NCBI GenBank assembly: GCA_903789375.1
Contig: CAIFEB010000004.1
Coordinates: 1 to 64,000, forward strand
Length of the DNA: 64,000 bases
From: an uncultured Eggerthellaceae bacterium
GTDB taxonomy: Bacteria > Actinomycetota > Coriobacteriia > Coriobacteriales > Eggerthellaceae
Direction: 5' to 3'
The translations under genes were made by a program, and so were the position numbers. Under the pieces are notes generated by a model, which searched no databases, was not told where the DNA came from, and saw nothing but the letters and a program-made list of their open reading frames with translations. This document shows, in pieces, positions 18,489 through 26,618 of this stretch (position 1 is its first letter; each line of letters opens with the position of its first letter).

Positions 18489-19446
18489 CTGCGGCCCCCT
18501 TCCCCTCATCGGTGGTTTCTCGGGCCGCGTCCGGGTCTGCGACGTTCTTCAGGTAGCTGGCGCAGCACGCCTTGGCGATTTCGCGCACGCGAAGGATGTA
18601 GCCCATGCGCTCGGTCTGCGAGATGACGCCGCGAGCGTCGAGCAGGTTGAACGCGTGCGAGCACTTGAGCACGTAGTCGTAGGCGGGAAGCGGCAGGTCC
18701 TGGGCGAGGACGCGCTTGCACTCGGCTTCGTAGCGGTCGAACTCGCCGAACAGGAACTCGGTGTCGGCCACCTCGAAGTTGTAGGCGGAGAACTCGCGCT
18801 CGTTCTCGAGGAACACGTCGCCGTACGTGAACACGGTGCCGTCCTCGTGGCGCGACCAGACGATGTCGTAGACCGAATCGACGCCCTGGATGTACATGGT
18901 CAGGCGCTCCAGGCCGTAGGTGATCTCGGACGGAACGGGGTTGCATTCGAAGCCGCCCACCTGCTGGAAGTAGGTGAACTGCGTCACCTCCATGCCGTCG
19001 ATCCACACCTCCCAGCCGAGGCCCCAGGCGCCGAGCGTCGGGCTTTCCCAGTCGTCCTCGACGAAGCGCACGTCGTGCTGCTCGACGTCGATGCCGATGG
19101 CGCGCAGACTGTCCAGGTACAGGTCCTGGACGTTGTCCGGCGACGGCTTGATCAGCACCTGGAACTGGTAGTAGTGCTGCATGCGATTGGGGTTCTCGCC
19201 GTAGCGGCCGTCGGTGGGACGGCGGCAGGGCTGCACGTAGGCGCAGCGCCACTTCGCCGGGCCGAGCGCGCGCAGCGTGGTGGCGGTGTGGAACGTGCCG
19301 GCGCCGACCTCGTTGTCGTACGGCTGAAGCACGACGCACCCCTGGCCGGCCCAGTACCGCTGAAGGTTCATGATGACGTCTTGGAACGTCGGCGCGGAGG
19401 CGCGCGCCGCTGCGGCGGGCTCGCCCGATGCAGATTCGAGTGCCAT
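18478..19446 (-). CDS. glyQ: Glycyl-tRNA synthetase alpha subunit
   Basis: 322 residues, the class II catalytic chain of the tetrameric glycyl-tRNA synthetase. [34 protein letters not shown] and the [10 protein letters not shown] motif carry the active site. There is a short Ala-rich N-terminal extension before TFQDVI. TAAGGAGAA precedes the ATG. It follows lepB by 64 bases on the same strand, so it may belong to the rpsP-to-lepB transcription unit or start from its own promoter. Confidence 0.96.
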   Translation of the reverse strand: MALESASGEPAAAARASAPTFQDVIMNLQRYWAGQGCVVLQPYDNEVGAGTFHTATTLRALGPAKWRCAYVQPCRRPTDGRYGENPNRMQHYYQFQVLIKPSPDNVQDLYLDSLRAIGIDVEQHDVRFVEDDWESPTLGAWGLGWEVWIDGMEVTQFTYFQQVGGFECNPVPSEITYGLERLTMYIQGVDSVYDIVWSRHEDGTVFTYGDVFLENEREFSAYNFEVADTEFLFGEFDRYEAECKRVLAQDLPLPAYDYVLKCSHAFNLLDARGVISQTERMGYILRVREIAKACCASYLKNVADPDAARETTDEGKGAADGE

Positions 19447-19510
19447 GGTTCTCCTTAACTTCCCCTCGTCGTGAAAACACGAAGCCGCTCGCGTGGCGGG
19501 CGGCCCCTTC

Positions 19511-20101
19511 TTACTGCAGTATACCGATATCGGACAGCGGCCAGTACGTCCAGACCGCTTTGCCGGTGATCGTCGAAACCTTTATCGCGCCGAAGTAGCG
19601 CGAGTCCTGGGAATTCGTGCGGTTGTCCCCCATCACCCAGACCGAACCCTCGGGCACGGTGTACGGGAACGTGATCTTGGAGTTCTCGAGCGGGTACGAC
19701 GGCTTGCCCTCGGTGTAGGGCTCGTCGAGCACCTGCCCGTCGACGACGACATGACCGTTCTGCAGGTCGACCGTCTGGCCGCCCACGGCGATGACGCGCT
19801 TGATGAGCGTGCGTCCCGCAACGTTGGGATCGGCGAACGTGATGATGTCGCCCTGCTGGGGTTCGCCCAGATAGTAGGTGATTTTCTCCGAAAAGACCAT
19901 GTCTCCGGTCATGATGGTGTCCTCCATCGAGCCGGACGGGATCTCGTAGGGCACGAACACGAACGTGCGCAGCCCCCACACGAGGACCACCACGAACACG
20001 ATCATGACGATGAAGCTTATGAACTTGCTGAAAGCGCTTTGCGGACGCTCTTGCGTCCCCCGATCAGATGGCATGGGACCTGAAGGTTCCTTTCGAGACA
20101 A
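19511..20101 (-). CDS. lepB: Signal peptidase I
   Basis: 196 residues, a membrane serine protease that removes signal peptides from secreted proteins. One N-terminal membrane span lies at about 27-47. The catalytic Ser is S58 in PSGSME and the general-base Lys is K101 in [11 protein letters not shown]. The box [15 protein letters not shown] is the conserved region E. The compact single-span form is typical of Gram-positive bacteria. It lies 46 bases downstream of trmD at the end of the rpsP operon. Confidence 0.94.
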   Translation of the reverse strand: MSRKEPSGPMPSDRGTQERPQSAFSKFISFIVMIVFVVVLVWGLRTFVFVPYEIPSGSMEDTIMTGDMVFSEKITYYLGEPQQGDIITFADPNVAGRTLIKRVIAVGGQTVDLQNGHVVVDGQVLDEPYTEGKPSYPLENSKITFPYTVPEGSVWVMGDNRTNSQDSRYFGAIKVSTITGKAVWTYWPLSDIGILQ

Positions 20102-20147
20102 TGCGGATGCCGCTTGAAGACGCGCGGCGGTCTCACCATCGTATCCC

Positions 20148-20966
20148 TCAACGGGGCCGGTCGGCGGCCTCGTCGCAACTCTTCAGAAAACCCCAATCGG
20201 CATCGTCGAGCTCGCCCGCGGCATCCGCGCGTTCGATGAGGTCGGGACGCAGGCGCGCCGTGCGCTCGAGCGCTCGCTCGCGGCGCCACCGCGCCACCGC
20301 GCCATGGTCGCCTGACAGGAGCACCGGCGGCACCTCCTGACCGCGGAAATCGGCGGGACGCGTGTACTGGGGATATTCGAGCAGGCTGTGGGCGAAGCTC
20401 TCGTCGTCGGCGCCTCCGCGGGCGCCGAGCACGCCGTCGAGCTTGCGCACGACCGCGTCGATGATGACCATCGACGCCAGCTCGCCCGAGGTCAGAACGT
20501 AGTCGCCGAGCGAAACCTCGTAGTCGGCCAACGCGTAGACGCGCTCGTCGATGCCCTCGTAGTGGCCGCAGATGAACAGCAGCCGCTCCTCGTGCGCGAG
20601 CTCCCGCACGAGCTCCTCGTCAAGCGTGCGTCCGCAGGGACTCAAAAACACCACCTTCGGCGCCGGCGCATCGGCGTGCTGCGGCGCGGGGCCCGTTTTG
20701 GGCTCGCCGCCTGCTGCGGGCGGTTGCGGGTGCGGCAGACCGCACAGGTCCTCGTACGCCTCGAAGATCGGCTCGCACTTCATGATGAGTCCGCAGCCGC
20801 CGCCGAACGGATCGTCGTCGGTCGTGCGATGGCGGTCATGGGTCCAATCGCGCAGGTCGTACGCCGTGAAATCGAGAATGCCCTTCTCCTGCGCGATGCG
20901 CATCATCGACGACCCCATGACGGAGTCGTACATGTGCGGGAATGTGGAGAGGGTTTCGATGATCAA
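20148..20966 (-). CDS. trmD: tRNA (guanine-N1-)-methyltransferase TrmD
   Basis: 272 residues. It methylates G37 in tRNAs reading CNN codons using SAM. The trefoil-knot SAM site appears as FICGHYEGIDERV and LGDYVLTSGELA, and DDDPFGGGCGLIMK is the conserved substrate loop. A Pro/Ala-rich insertion of about 25 residues (after LCGLPHPQ) sits between the FGGG loop and the VVFLSPCG strand and is not typical. The start is TTG at 20966, preceded by AAGAAGG. It follows rimM in the classical order. Confidence 0.95.
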   Translation of the reverse strand: MIIETLSTFPHMYDSVMGSSMMRIAQEKGILDFTAYDLRDWTHDRHRTTDDDPFGGGCGLIMKCEPIFEAYEDLCGLPHPQPPAAGGEPKTGPAPQHADAPAPKVVFLSPCGRTLDEELVRELAHEERLLFICGHYEGIDERVYALADYEVSLGDYVLTSGELASMVIIDAVVRKLDGVLGARGGADDESFAHSLLEYPQYTRPADFRGQEVPPVLLSGDHGAVARWRRERALERTARLRPDLIERADAAGELDDADWGFLKSCDEAADRPR

Positions 20967-21029
20967 AGCGGTTCGCCTTCTTGCTGGAACGGGCGGAAAC
21001 GAGGGGTATTGCGTGCGACCGGGCTTGCG

Positions 21030-21548
21030 CTACAGGTCGAGCAGGCCGTCCGGCAGCGTCGTCTCAACCGTGCGCGCGTCCACGTCAACAGCGGCGATAA
21101 ACGCGTCCACCACCGGCACGAGCGCCGTCGAGCCGTCGGGGCGCGCCACTTCGAGCAGGTCCTGCTGGGGTCCCTCGACGAAGTCGGCAATGGTTCCCAC
21201 CTCGCCGAAGCGCGCATCCACAACGCGCCAGCCGCGCCACGTCCCCGGCGCGTGCTCGAAGTCGTCGGCCGGGATGTCGGCCCGCTTGACCAGGCAATGG
21301 CAGCCGACGAGCCGCTTGGCCACGGCGATGTCCTCAATGCCCGAGAACACGGCGTACGCCGTTCCATCGTCGCGTTCGTCAACGCGCTCGACGCGGGCCG
21401 CACGGGGCGTGTCGGTCTGCGGGGGCACGAAGCGCACCTCGCACCCCTCGAACAACGAAAAGGGAAGCCCCGCCGTCGCTTTGACGGCGAAGCCTCCCTT
21501 CAGGTTCCGGGTTCTCGTCAGAACCGCAACGTCGGTCCAAGGCCGCAT
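21030..21548 (-). CDS. rimM: Ribosome maturation factor RimM
   Basis: 172 residues, matching RimM, which assists 30S head assembly by binding ribosomal protein S19. A two-domain layout is visible: an N-terminal beta-barrel with RTRNLKGGFAVK and a C-terminal PRC barrel with GWRVVDARFGEVGTI and LVPVVDAFI. Its ATG abuts the khpA stop codon. The sequence is fairly diverged, but operon position between khpA and trmD makes the call firm. Confidence 0.92.
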   Translation of the reverse strand: MRPWTDVAVLTRTRNLKGGFAVKATAGLPFSLFEGCEVRFVPPQTDTPRAARVERVDERDDGTAYAVFSGIEDIAVAKRLVGCHCLVKRADIPADDFEHAPGTWRGWRVVDARFGEVGTIADFVEGPQQDLLEVARPDGSTALVPVVDAFIAAVDVDARTVETTLPDGLLDL

Positions 21549-21803
21549 CTACTCGAGGACCTCGACTTCGACGCGCTCGTTGGAGCGTGCGGCCGCGGCG
21601 CGCGCGAGCGTGCGGATCGACTTGATCACGCGGCCCTGGCGGCCGATGACCTTGCCGGCGTCCTCTTCGTTCACGCTGATTTCGATGCGAACCGTGCCGT
21701 CATCGGTTTCGTTCGCCTCGATGACCAGGTCGTCAGGATTGTCGACGAGCGGGCGCACGATGCAGTCAACGAGACCGATGAGCTCCTCAGTCTGGCCGGC
21801 CAT
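21549..21803 (-). CDS. khpA: KH-domain RNA-binding protein KhpA
   Basis: 84 residues. A single KH domain with the diagnostic loop GRQGR inside AGKVIGRQGRVIKSIR. KhpA (YlqC) acts with KhpB in RNA binding and envelope/division control in Gram-positive bacteria. It lies 5 bases downstream of rpsP and directly abuts rimM, the standard arrangement. The ATG at 21803 is chosen because family members begin a few residues before the LVDCIVRPLVDNP helix. Confidence 0.93.
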   Translation of the reverse strand: MAGQTEELIGLVDCIVRPLVDNPDDLVIEANETDDGTVRIEISVNEEDAGKVIGRQGRVIKSIRTLARAAAARSNERVEVEVLE

Positions 21804-21808
21804 GGCTG

Positions 21809-22051
21809 TTAAGCGTCCTCGCGGGCGTTCTTGAGCAGACGAGCGACGGTGTCCGTCGGCTGCGCGCCGTTGGCGATCCAGTAATCGATGCGGTCCTGCT
21901 TGAAGCTCACCATCGCCGGATGCACGCACGGATTGTAACGGCCGACCTCCTCGATGAAGCGGCCATCACGCGGCTTGCGCTCATCAGCGACGACGATACG
22001 GTAGTACGGGCGCTTCTTGGCGCCGTGGCGGGCAAGGCGAATCTTGACCAT
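21809..22051 (-). CDS. rpsP: 30S ribosomal protein bS16
   Basis: 80 residues: [20 protein letters not shown] is the unmistakable S16 start, followed by [14 protein letters not shown]. First gene of the rpsP-khpA-rimM-trmD-lepB unit. A consensus promoter lies about 90 bases upstream. Confidence 0.97.
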   Translation of the reverse strand: MVKIRLARHGAKKRPYYRIVVADERKPRDGRFIEEVGRYNPCVHPAMVSFKQDRIDYWIANGAQPTDTVARLLKNAREDA

Positions 22052-22139
22052 GGGGATGAACTCCTTCGTGCGAATCTCTATTGTTGCGAAGCGGCCGTGG
22101 CATACGCCCCGCCGCTTTCCCTCAAAACAGCAATTGCTT

Positions 22140-22168
22140 ATATTACGGCTCAAACGGGCCTTTGACAA
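22140..22168 (-). promoter_or_regulatory. rpsP operon promoter
   Basis: On the minus strand TTGTCA (22163-22168) is followed after exactly 17 bases by TAATAT (22140-22145), a near-consensus sigma-70 promoter. The rest of the 330-base gap between rpsP and the LRR gene (22052-22381) shows only G+C-rich sequence with no gene. Confidence 0.82.
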
Positions 22169-22381
22169 GCAGCTTCATGTATTGTACCGATTGCGCGGCA
22201 CGACACCGGCCCTCTTCACAGGTACGCCATGAAAAAAGGGCGCGGGCACGGCGCACCACGTGCGCTTCCCTTGTCGGAACCCGCGCGGGCATTTCTCACG
22301 CGCTCGAATTCCACGGCCGCGCAACAAGCGCGCTGCGGGCGCTGACGGCACAGCCGGGCGCGACGCGCTTCCGAGGCGCCG

Positions 22382-23224
22382 CTACTGCGGCAGTCCCGGC
22401 TCGAGCGTGGGCTGCGGCACGATGGGCTCCTTCTCGTCGAAGGCGTCGGGCGCCACCTCGAACCGCTTGAGCGCCGCGGGGTCCACATGAAGCGCCGAGC
22501 AGCCCGCGAACGCCCGCGCCTCGATGAACTCGAGGCTTCCCGGAAGGCCCACGCGCGAAAGCTTCTCGCACCCCTCGAACGTGGCCTCCTCCAGGTAGGT
22601 CACGCCCTCGGGCAGCACCGCGCGCTCGAGCGAGCGGCAGTCCTTGAAGCAGCGCTGGCCGATCCAGCGCACGCCTTCGGGCAGGTCGGCCGCCCGCAGG
22701 CTCTGGCAGTCCTGGAACGCCTCGCTGCCGAGCGTGTCGAGCGCGCGCGGCAAGTGGTCGAGGTCCAGGTCGGTGCAGTCGCGGAAGGCCCCGTCGCCGA
22801 TGATCTCCACGGTTTCGGGCAGAGCCTCGAAGTTCAAGCGCACGGCGTGCTTGAAGCAGCTCTCGCCGATTTCGACGAGTCCGGACGGAAATTCCACGTG
22901 GCGCAGGCAGCGGCAGCGCAGGAACATGTTGCGCGGGAGCATGCGCAGCCCCGTCGGCAGCTTGATGCTCAGCAGGTTGCGGCAGCCCTTGAACGCCGCC
23001 TCGTCAATGCGCTCCACCGAGTCGGGGATGGACACCTCGTGCAGGTGGATGCAGGCGGAGAACGCCTCGGCCTCGATGACGCGCAGACCCTCGGGCAGCA
23101 CGAGGTTCTGCATGCCCCGGTTGTTCGCGAACGCGCGCCGGCCGATGACCTGGACGCCTGCGGGAACGACCACCTCGGAATCGCTTCCCGTGTACTTGCT
23201 GACGGTGAGCTCGAACGTTCCCAT
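22382..23224 (-). CDS. Leucine-rich repeat protein (BspA-like LRR_5 type)
   Basis: 280 residues made almost wholly of about nine repeats of 23 residues with the pattern LPEGLRVIEAEAFSxCxxL. Examples are VPAGVQVIGRRAFANN, IPDSVERIDEAAFKGC and LPEGVTYLEEATFEGC. This is the LRR_5/BspA type, usually found in surface proteins. No signal peptide, membrane segment or sorting motif is present, so this copy looks cytoplasmic. It starts 4 bases after the ffh stop codon, so it is co-transcribed with the SRP genes. Function unknown; a protein-interaction role is the general expectation for the fold. Confidence 0.85.
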   Translation of the reverse strand: MGTFELTVSKYTGSDSEVVVPAGVQVIGRRAFANNRGMQNLVLPEGLRVIEAEAFSACIHLHEVSIPDSVERIDEAAFKGCRNLLSIKLPTGLRMLPRNMFLRCRCLRHVEFPSGLVEIGESCFKHAVRLNFEALPETVEIIGDGAFRDCTDLDLDHLPRALDTLGSEAFQDCQSLRAADLPEGVRWIGQRCFKDCRSLERAVLPEGVTYLEEATFEGCEKLSRVGLPGSLEFIEARAFAGCSALHVDPAALKRFEVAPDAFDEKEPIVPQPTLEPGLPQ

Positions 23225-23228
23225 GACG

Positions 23229-24683
23229 CTACTTGGACTGGTCGTCGAGCATCGACTGGATGCGACGCAGGTCGGACATGCTCATGCCGGGCATGCCGGG
23301 AATCGCCATGCGCCCGCCGCGACGCCCCTTCTTGCCCTTCTTGCCTTTCTTGCCCTTCTTGTTGCGGCCGCGCGTCATGTTCTCGTTGGCCGCGACGTTG
23401 GCGTACATCTTCTTGACCATGCGGCGCGTGTCCGCGTACTTCTTCATCAGCTGGTTGACCTCGGTGACGGTGACGCCGGCGCCGGCGGCGATGCGCTTAC
23501 GGCGGCTGCCGTTGATCAGGTCGGGCTTCTCGCGCTCGGCTTTGGTCATGGAGTTGATGATGACCTCCATGTCGTCGAGCGCCGACTCGTCCACCTGGCC
23601 CTGCGCCAGCGCGCGGTCGCCGCCCGGCAGGGCGCTCACGAGCTTGGACACGCCGCCCATCTTGCGGATCTGGCGGTTCATGTCGATGAAGTCGTTCATG
23701 TTGAGGTCCATCCGGCGCAGGCGCTCGGTGGCCTCGGCTTCCTCCTCCTGCTTCTGGACCTTCACGGCGCTTTCGATGAGCGACACCATGTCGCCCATGC
23801 CGAGGATGCGCTTGGCCATGCGGTCGGGATGGAAGGCTTCGAGCGAGTTGGGCTTCTCGCCCGAGGAGATGAACTTGATGGGCTTGCCGGTGACCGCGCG
23901 GACCGACAGCGCGCCGCCGCCGCGGGCATCGCCATCCATCTTGGACATGATGACGCCGTCGAAGTCGACCTTCTCGGCGAAGGCCTTGGCTACGTTGACG
24001 ACGTCCTGGCCGGTCATCGCGTCGATGACCATGAGGATCTGGTCAGGCTTGACCGCCTCCTTGATATTGGCGGCCTCCTCCATCATCTCGTCGTCGACGT
24101 GCAGGCGTCCGGCGGTGTCGATGATGACCACGTCGCACAGGTTGTCGATGGCGCACTGCACGCCCTCGCGCGCAATGTCGACGGGGTTGGCGCCGTCGTG
24201 GCGGTACACGCGCACGCCGATGCCCTCGCCGAGCGTTTGCAGCTGGTCGGCGGCGGCGGGGCGGTACACGTCGCAGGCGACGAGCAGCGGATGGTGGTTC
24301 TCCTGCTTGAGCAGGTACGCCAGCTTGGATGCGGCCGTCGTCTTGCCGGAGCCCTGCAGGCCCACGAGCATGACGACGTTGGGCGTGCGGTTGGGCGCGA
24401 GCTCGAGCTTGGGGTCGCTTTCGCCGAGCAGGTTGGTCAGCTCGTCGAGGACGACCTTGACGACGTTCTGGGCGGGCGTCAGCGAATCGAGGACCTCGGC
24501 CGTCAGGCAGCGCTCGGTCGTCTTGGACACGAAGTCCTTGACAACGCGGAAGTTGACGTCGGCTTCGAGCAGGGCCAGGCGAATTTCGCGCATGGCCTTG
24601 GAGATGTCCTCTTCGGTGAGGCGGCCCTTGCCGCGCAGGCCCGAGAACACGTTCTGCAGGCGCTCGGAAAGACTATCGAACAT
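23229..24683 (-). CDS. ffh: Signal recognition particle protein Ffh (SRP54)
   Basis: 484 residues. Order is N domain, GTPase G domain with P-loop GLQGSGKTTAASK, DTAGRLHVDD and SKMDGDARGGG, then a methionine-rich M domain (GDMVSLIESAV, ending PGMPGMSMSDLRRIQSM). A lysine/glycine-rich run (KKGKKGKKGKKG) near the C-terminus is typical of some actinobacteria. It binds SRP RNA and signal sequences and docks on FtsY, encoded just upstream. The ATG at 24683 is chosen for the TTGAGGAGC ribosome-binding site and the MFDSLSERLQ start. Confidence 0.96.
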   Translation of the reverse strand: MFDSLSERLQNVFSGLRGKGRLTEEDISKAMREIRLALLEADVNFRVVKDFVSKTTERCLTAEVLDSLTPAQNVVKVVLDELTNLLGESDPKLELAPNRTPNVVMLVGLQGSGKTTAASKLAYLLKQENHHPLLVACDVYRPAAADQLQTLGEGIGVRVYRHDGANPVDIAREGVQCAIDNLCDVVIIDTAGRLHVDDEMMEEAANIKEAVKPDQILMVIDAMTGQDVVNVAKAFAEKVDFDGVIMSKMDGDARGGGALSVRAVTGKPIKFISSGEKPNSLEAFHPDRMAKRILGMGDMVSLIESAVKVQKQEEEAEATERLRRMDLNMNDFIDMNRQIRKMGGVSKLVSALPGGDRALAQGQVDESALDDMEVIINSMTKAEREKPDLINGSRRKRIAAGAGVTVTEVNQLMKKYADTRRMVKKMYANVAANENMTRGRNKKGKKGKKGKKGRRGGRMAIPGMPGMSMSDLRRIQSMLDDQSK

Positions 24684-25010
24684 GGGGATGCTCCTCAAAC
24701 AACCGCGGCAGCGCGGTTTTCATCGGTTGTGGACGGCGCCATTCTAGCAGATGGGCTGGATGGGGGCGCCGCCGTCGCTCACCTGCGCTTTCATCCCCAC
24801 AAGCTCTGCAAGCGCGGGGACGCGGGGCGCGCTCGCAAGCATGCGGGTGCGCGGGAGCGATGCAGGCAGGCGAAAGCGGAAACGGGGGCGCCAGACGGGT
24901 GCGCGGCCGTGCTGGTGAAACGCGTCCACCGGCTCGGCGACAGGCCGGTCCGGCGGCGCGCTCCGGCATCGGCGCGCATGCGGTGGAGCGCCGCATGCGC
25001 ATGCGCGTCC
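24684..25010 (-). promoter_or_regulatory. ftsY-ffh intergenic region with extended -10 promoter
   Basis: A 327-base gap without a gene. On the minus strand TGCTAGAAT (24741-24749) is an extended -10 element about 58 bases before ffh, with no good -35. It is probably a separate promoter for ffh and the LRR gene. Confidence 0.5.
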
Positions 25011-26519
25011 CTACTTCTCCTTGCGCCAGCGCTGCCAGAAGTGCTTCTTCTTGGGTTTGGACGCGTCCTCGGACTCGTCGTCGGAGGACTCGCCCGCTTC
25101 GCCGGCGGACTCGTCGGCCTCGCCGGCGGCCTCGTCGTCAGCTGCGGGCGCAGCCTCGTCGGTTGCGGGCGCAGGCTCGCCAGCTGCCTCGTCGGCGGCT
25201 TGCGCGCCGGCGGATGCGGGCTCCCCCGCCTCGTCGACCGCATTCCCAGCGGACGCGGCGTCCGCGCCGGCGCCTGCGATTTGGTCGTCGGTATCCACTT
25301 CAGCGCTCTCAGCTTCCGCATCGACGGCTGCAGTCTCCTCGGCAGCCGCGATTTCGGGTTCGGCCTCCGTCTCATCCACGTCAGCAGCGGCCGCGCGCAC
25401 GGCTTCGGCGTCCGCACCGGCCGCTTCGCCGGCAGCACCAGCCACTCCCTCGGCGCCAGCCACGCCTGCGGCTTCCGGCGCCGAGGCGGACCCGTCCTCT
25501 TCGCCGGCGGCGCCTTCCCCGCCCTCGTCGGCGGGTCGCTCGGCACGCTCGTCGGTGCGGGGCACGTCGATAGGCGTCTCGTAGTCGTCCTCGTCATCGT
25601 CGTAGCGCTCGTCGAAGTCGCCGATGAGCGCGCTCGAGTACTCGTGCGCGTCGAAATCGCGCAGGTCGTCGATGCCCTCGCCGACGCCGATCTTCAGAAT
25701 GGGCAGCTCCAGCTCGTGCGACACGGCGAGCGCGATGCCGCCCTTGGCCGTCCCGTCGAGCTTGGTGATGATGATGCCGTCCAGATCGAGCGTGCGGTTG
25801 AACTCGCGCGCCTGCGCGAGGCCGTTCTGACCCGTGGTGGCGTCGATGACGAGCACGATGTACACGGGCAACGTGGAGCGCTTGCGCACGACCGAGACGA
25901 CCTTCTCGAGCTCGCGCATGAGGTCGGCCGAGTTGTGCAGGCGCCCGGCCGTGTCGATGAGCACGAGGTCGGCGTTCTTCTGCTCGCCGCGCTCGATGGT
26001 GTCATAGCACACGCTGGCGGGATCGGCCCCGCGCTCGCGTTCGACCACCTCGACGTCGGCCCGGCGCGCCCACACCTCGAGCTGTTCGATGGCGGCGGCG
26101 CGGAAGGTGTCGGCCGACCCGAGCACGACCGTGCGGCCGGCGTCGTGGGCCTCCTTGGCCAGCTTGCCGACGGTCGTCGTCTTGCCCGTGCCGTTGATGC
26201 CCACGAACACGACGCAGGCGGGGTCGCCGCCCAGAATCTCCTCGCCGCCAGGGGTGAACGTGGCCGCGATCTGGTCGTTCAGCAGATCGAGCACGGCGTA
26301 CGCGTCGGGCAGCGCGTCACGCGTCGCCTGGTCGCGCAGGCCCTCCACGATGCTCGCGGCGGCCGACCCGCCCACGTCGCTCAAGATCAGCGTCTCCTCG
26401 AGCTGGTCCCAGAACCCTTCGTCCAGGTCGGGTCCGCGGTCGAGCAGCACGTTCATGCGCTCCTTGAACTTGCTGCGCGAACGAGACAGCCCCTTGCTCA
26501 CCTTTTTGAAGAATCCCAT
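25011..26519 (-). CDS. ftsY: Signal recognition particle receptor FtsY
   Basis: 502 residues. The NG domain occupies 1-300: a basic start MGFFKKVSKGLSRSRSKFKE, P-loop GINGTGKTTT (near 107-116), DTAGRLHNS, TKLDGTAKGG and the closing GVGEGIDDLRDFD. It lacks the N-terminal acidic A domain of E. coli FtsY. Instead about 185 residues of Ala/Glu/Asp-rich low-complexity sequence follow the G domain (about 301-487), ending in a basic aromatic motif KPKKKHFWQRWRKEK that could bind membrane. The ATG at 26519 follows AAGGAG. It acts as the membrane receptor for SRP-ribosome complexes. Confidence 0.95.
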   Translation of the reverse strand: MGFFKKVSKGLSRSRSKFKERMNVLLDRGPDLDEGFWDQLEETLILSDVGGSAAASIVEGLRDQATRDALPDAYAVLDLLNDQIAATFTPGGEEILGGDPACVVFVGINGTGKTTTVGKLAKEAHDAGRTVVLGSADTFRAAAIEQLEVWARRADVEVVERERGADPASVCYDTIERGEQKNADLVLIDTAGRLHNSADLMRELEKVVSVVRKRSTLPVYIVLVIDATTGQNGLAQAREFNRTLDLDGIIITKLDGTAKGGIALAVSHELELPILKIGVGEGIDDLRDFDAHEYSSALIGDFDERYDDDEDDYETPIDVPRTDERAERPADEGGEGAAGEEDGSASAPEAAGVAGAEGVAGAAGEAAGADAEAVRAAAADVDETEAEPEIAAAEETAAVDAEAESAEVDTDDQIAGAGADAASAGNAVDEAGEPASAGAQAADEAAGEPAPATDEAAPAADDEAAGEADESAGEAGESSDDESEDASKPKKKHFWQRWRKEK

Positions 26520-26618
26520 GACCCGCTCCTTCTCACCCGGCGGCCGGCGCTCCAACCGCCGAACCGCCTGTCTGAACTTCCCCGTGCGCTCGAACGTGCC
26601 CCGAAAGCCGCGCCGCCG

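Noticed and set aside
16617-18626. A 669-codon plus-strand frame opposite glyS
   Set aside because: Antisense to a conserved synthetase gene, with no motif of its own.
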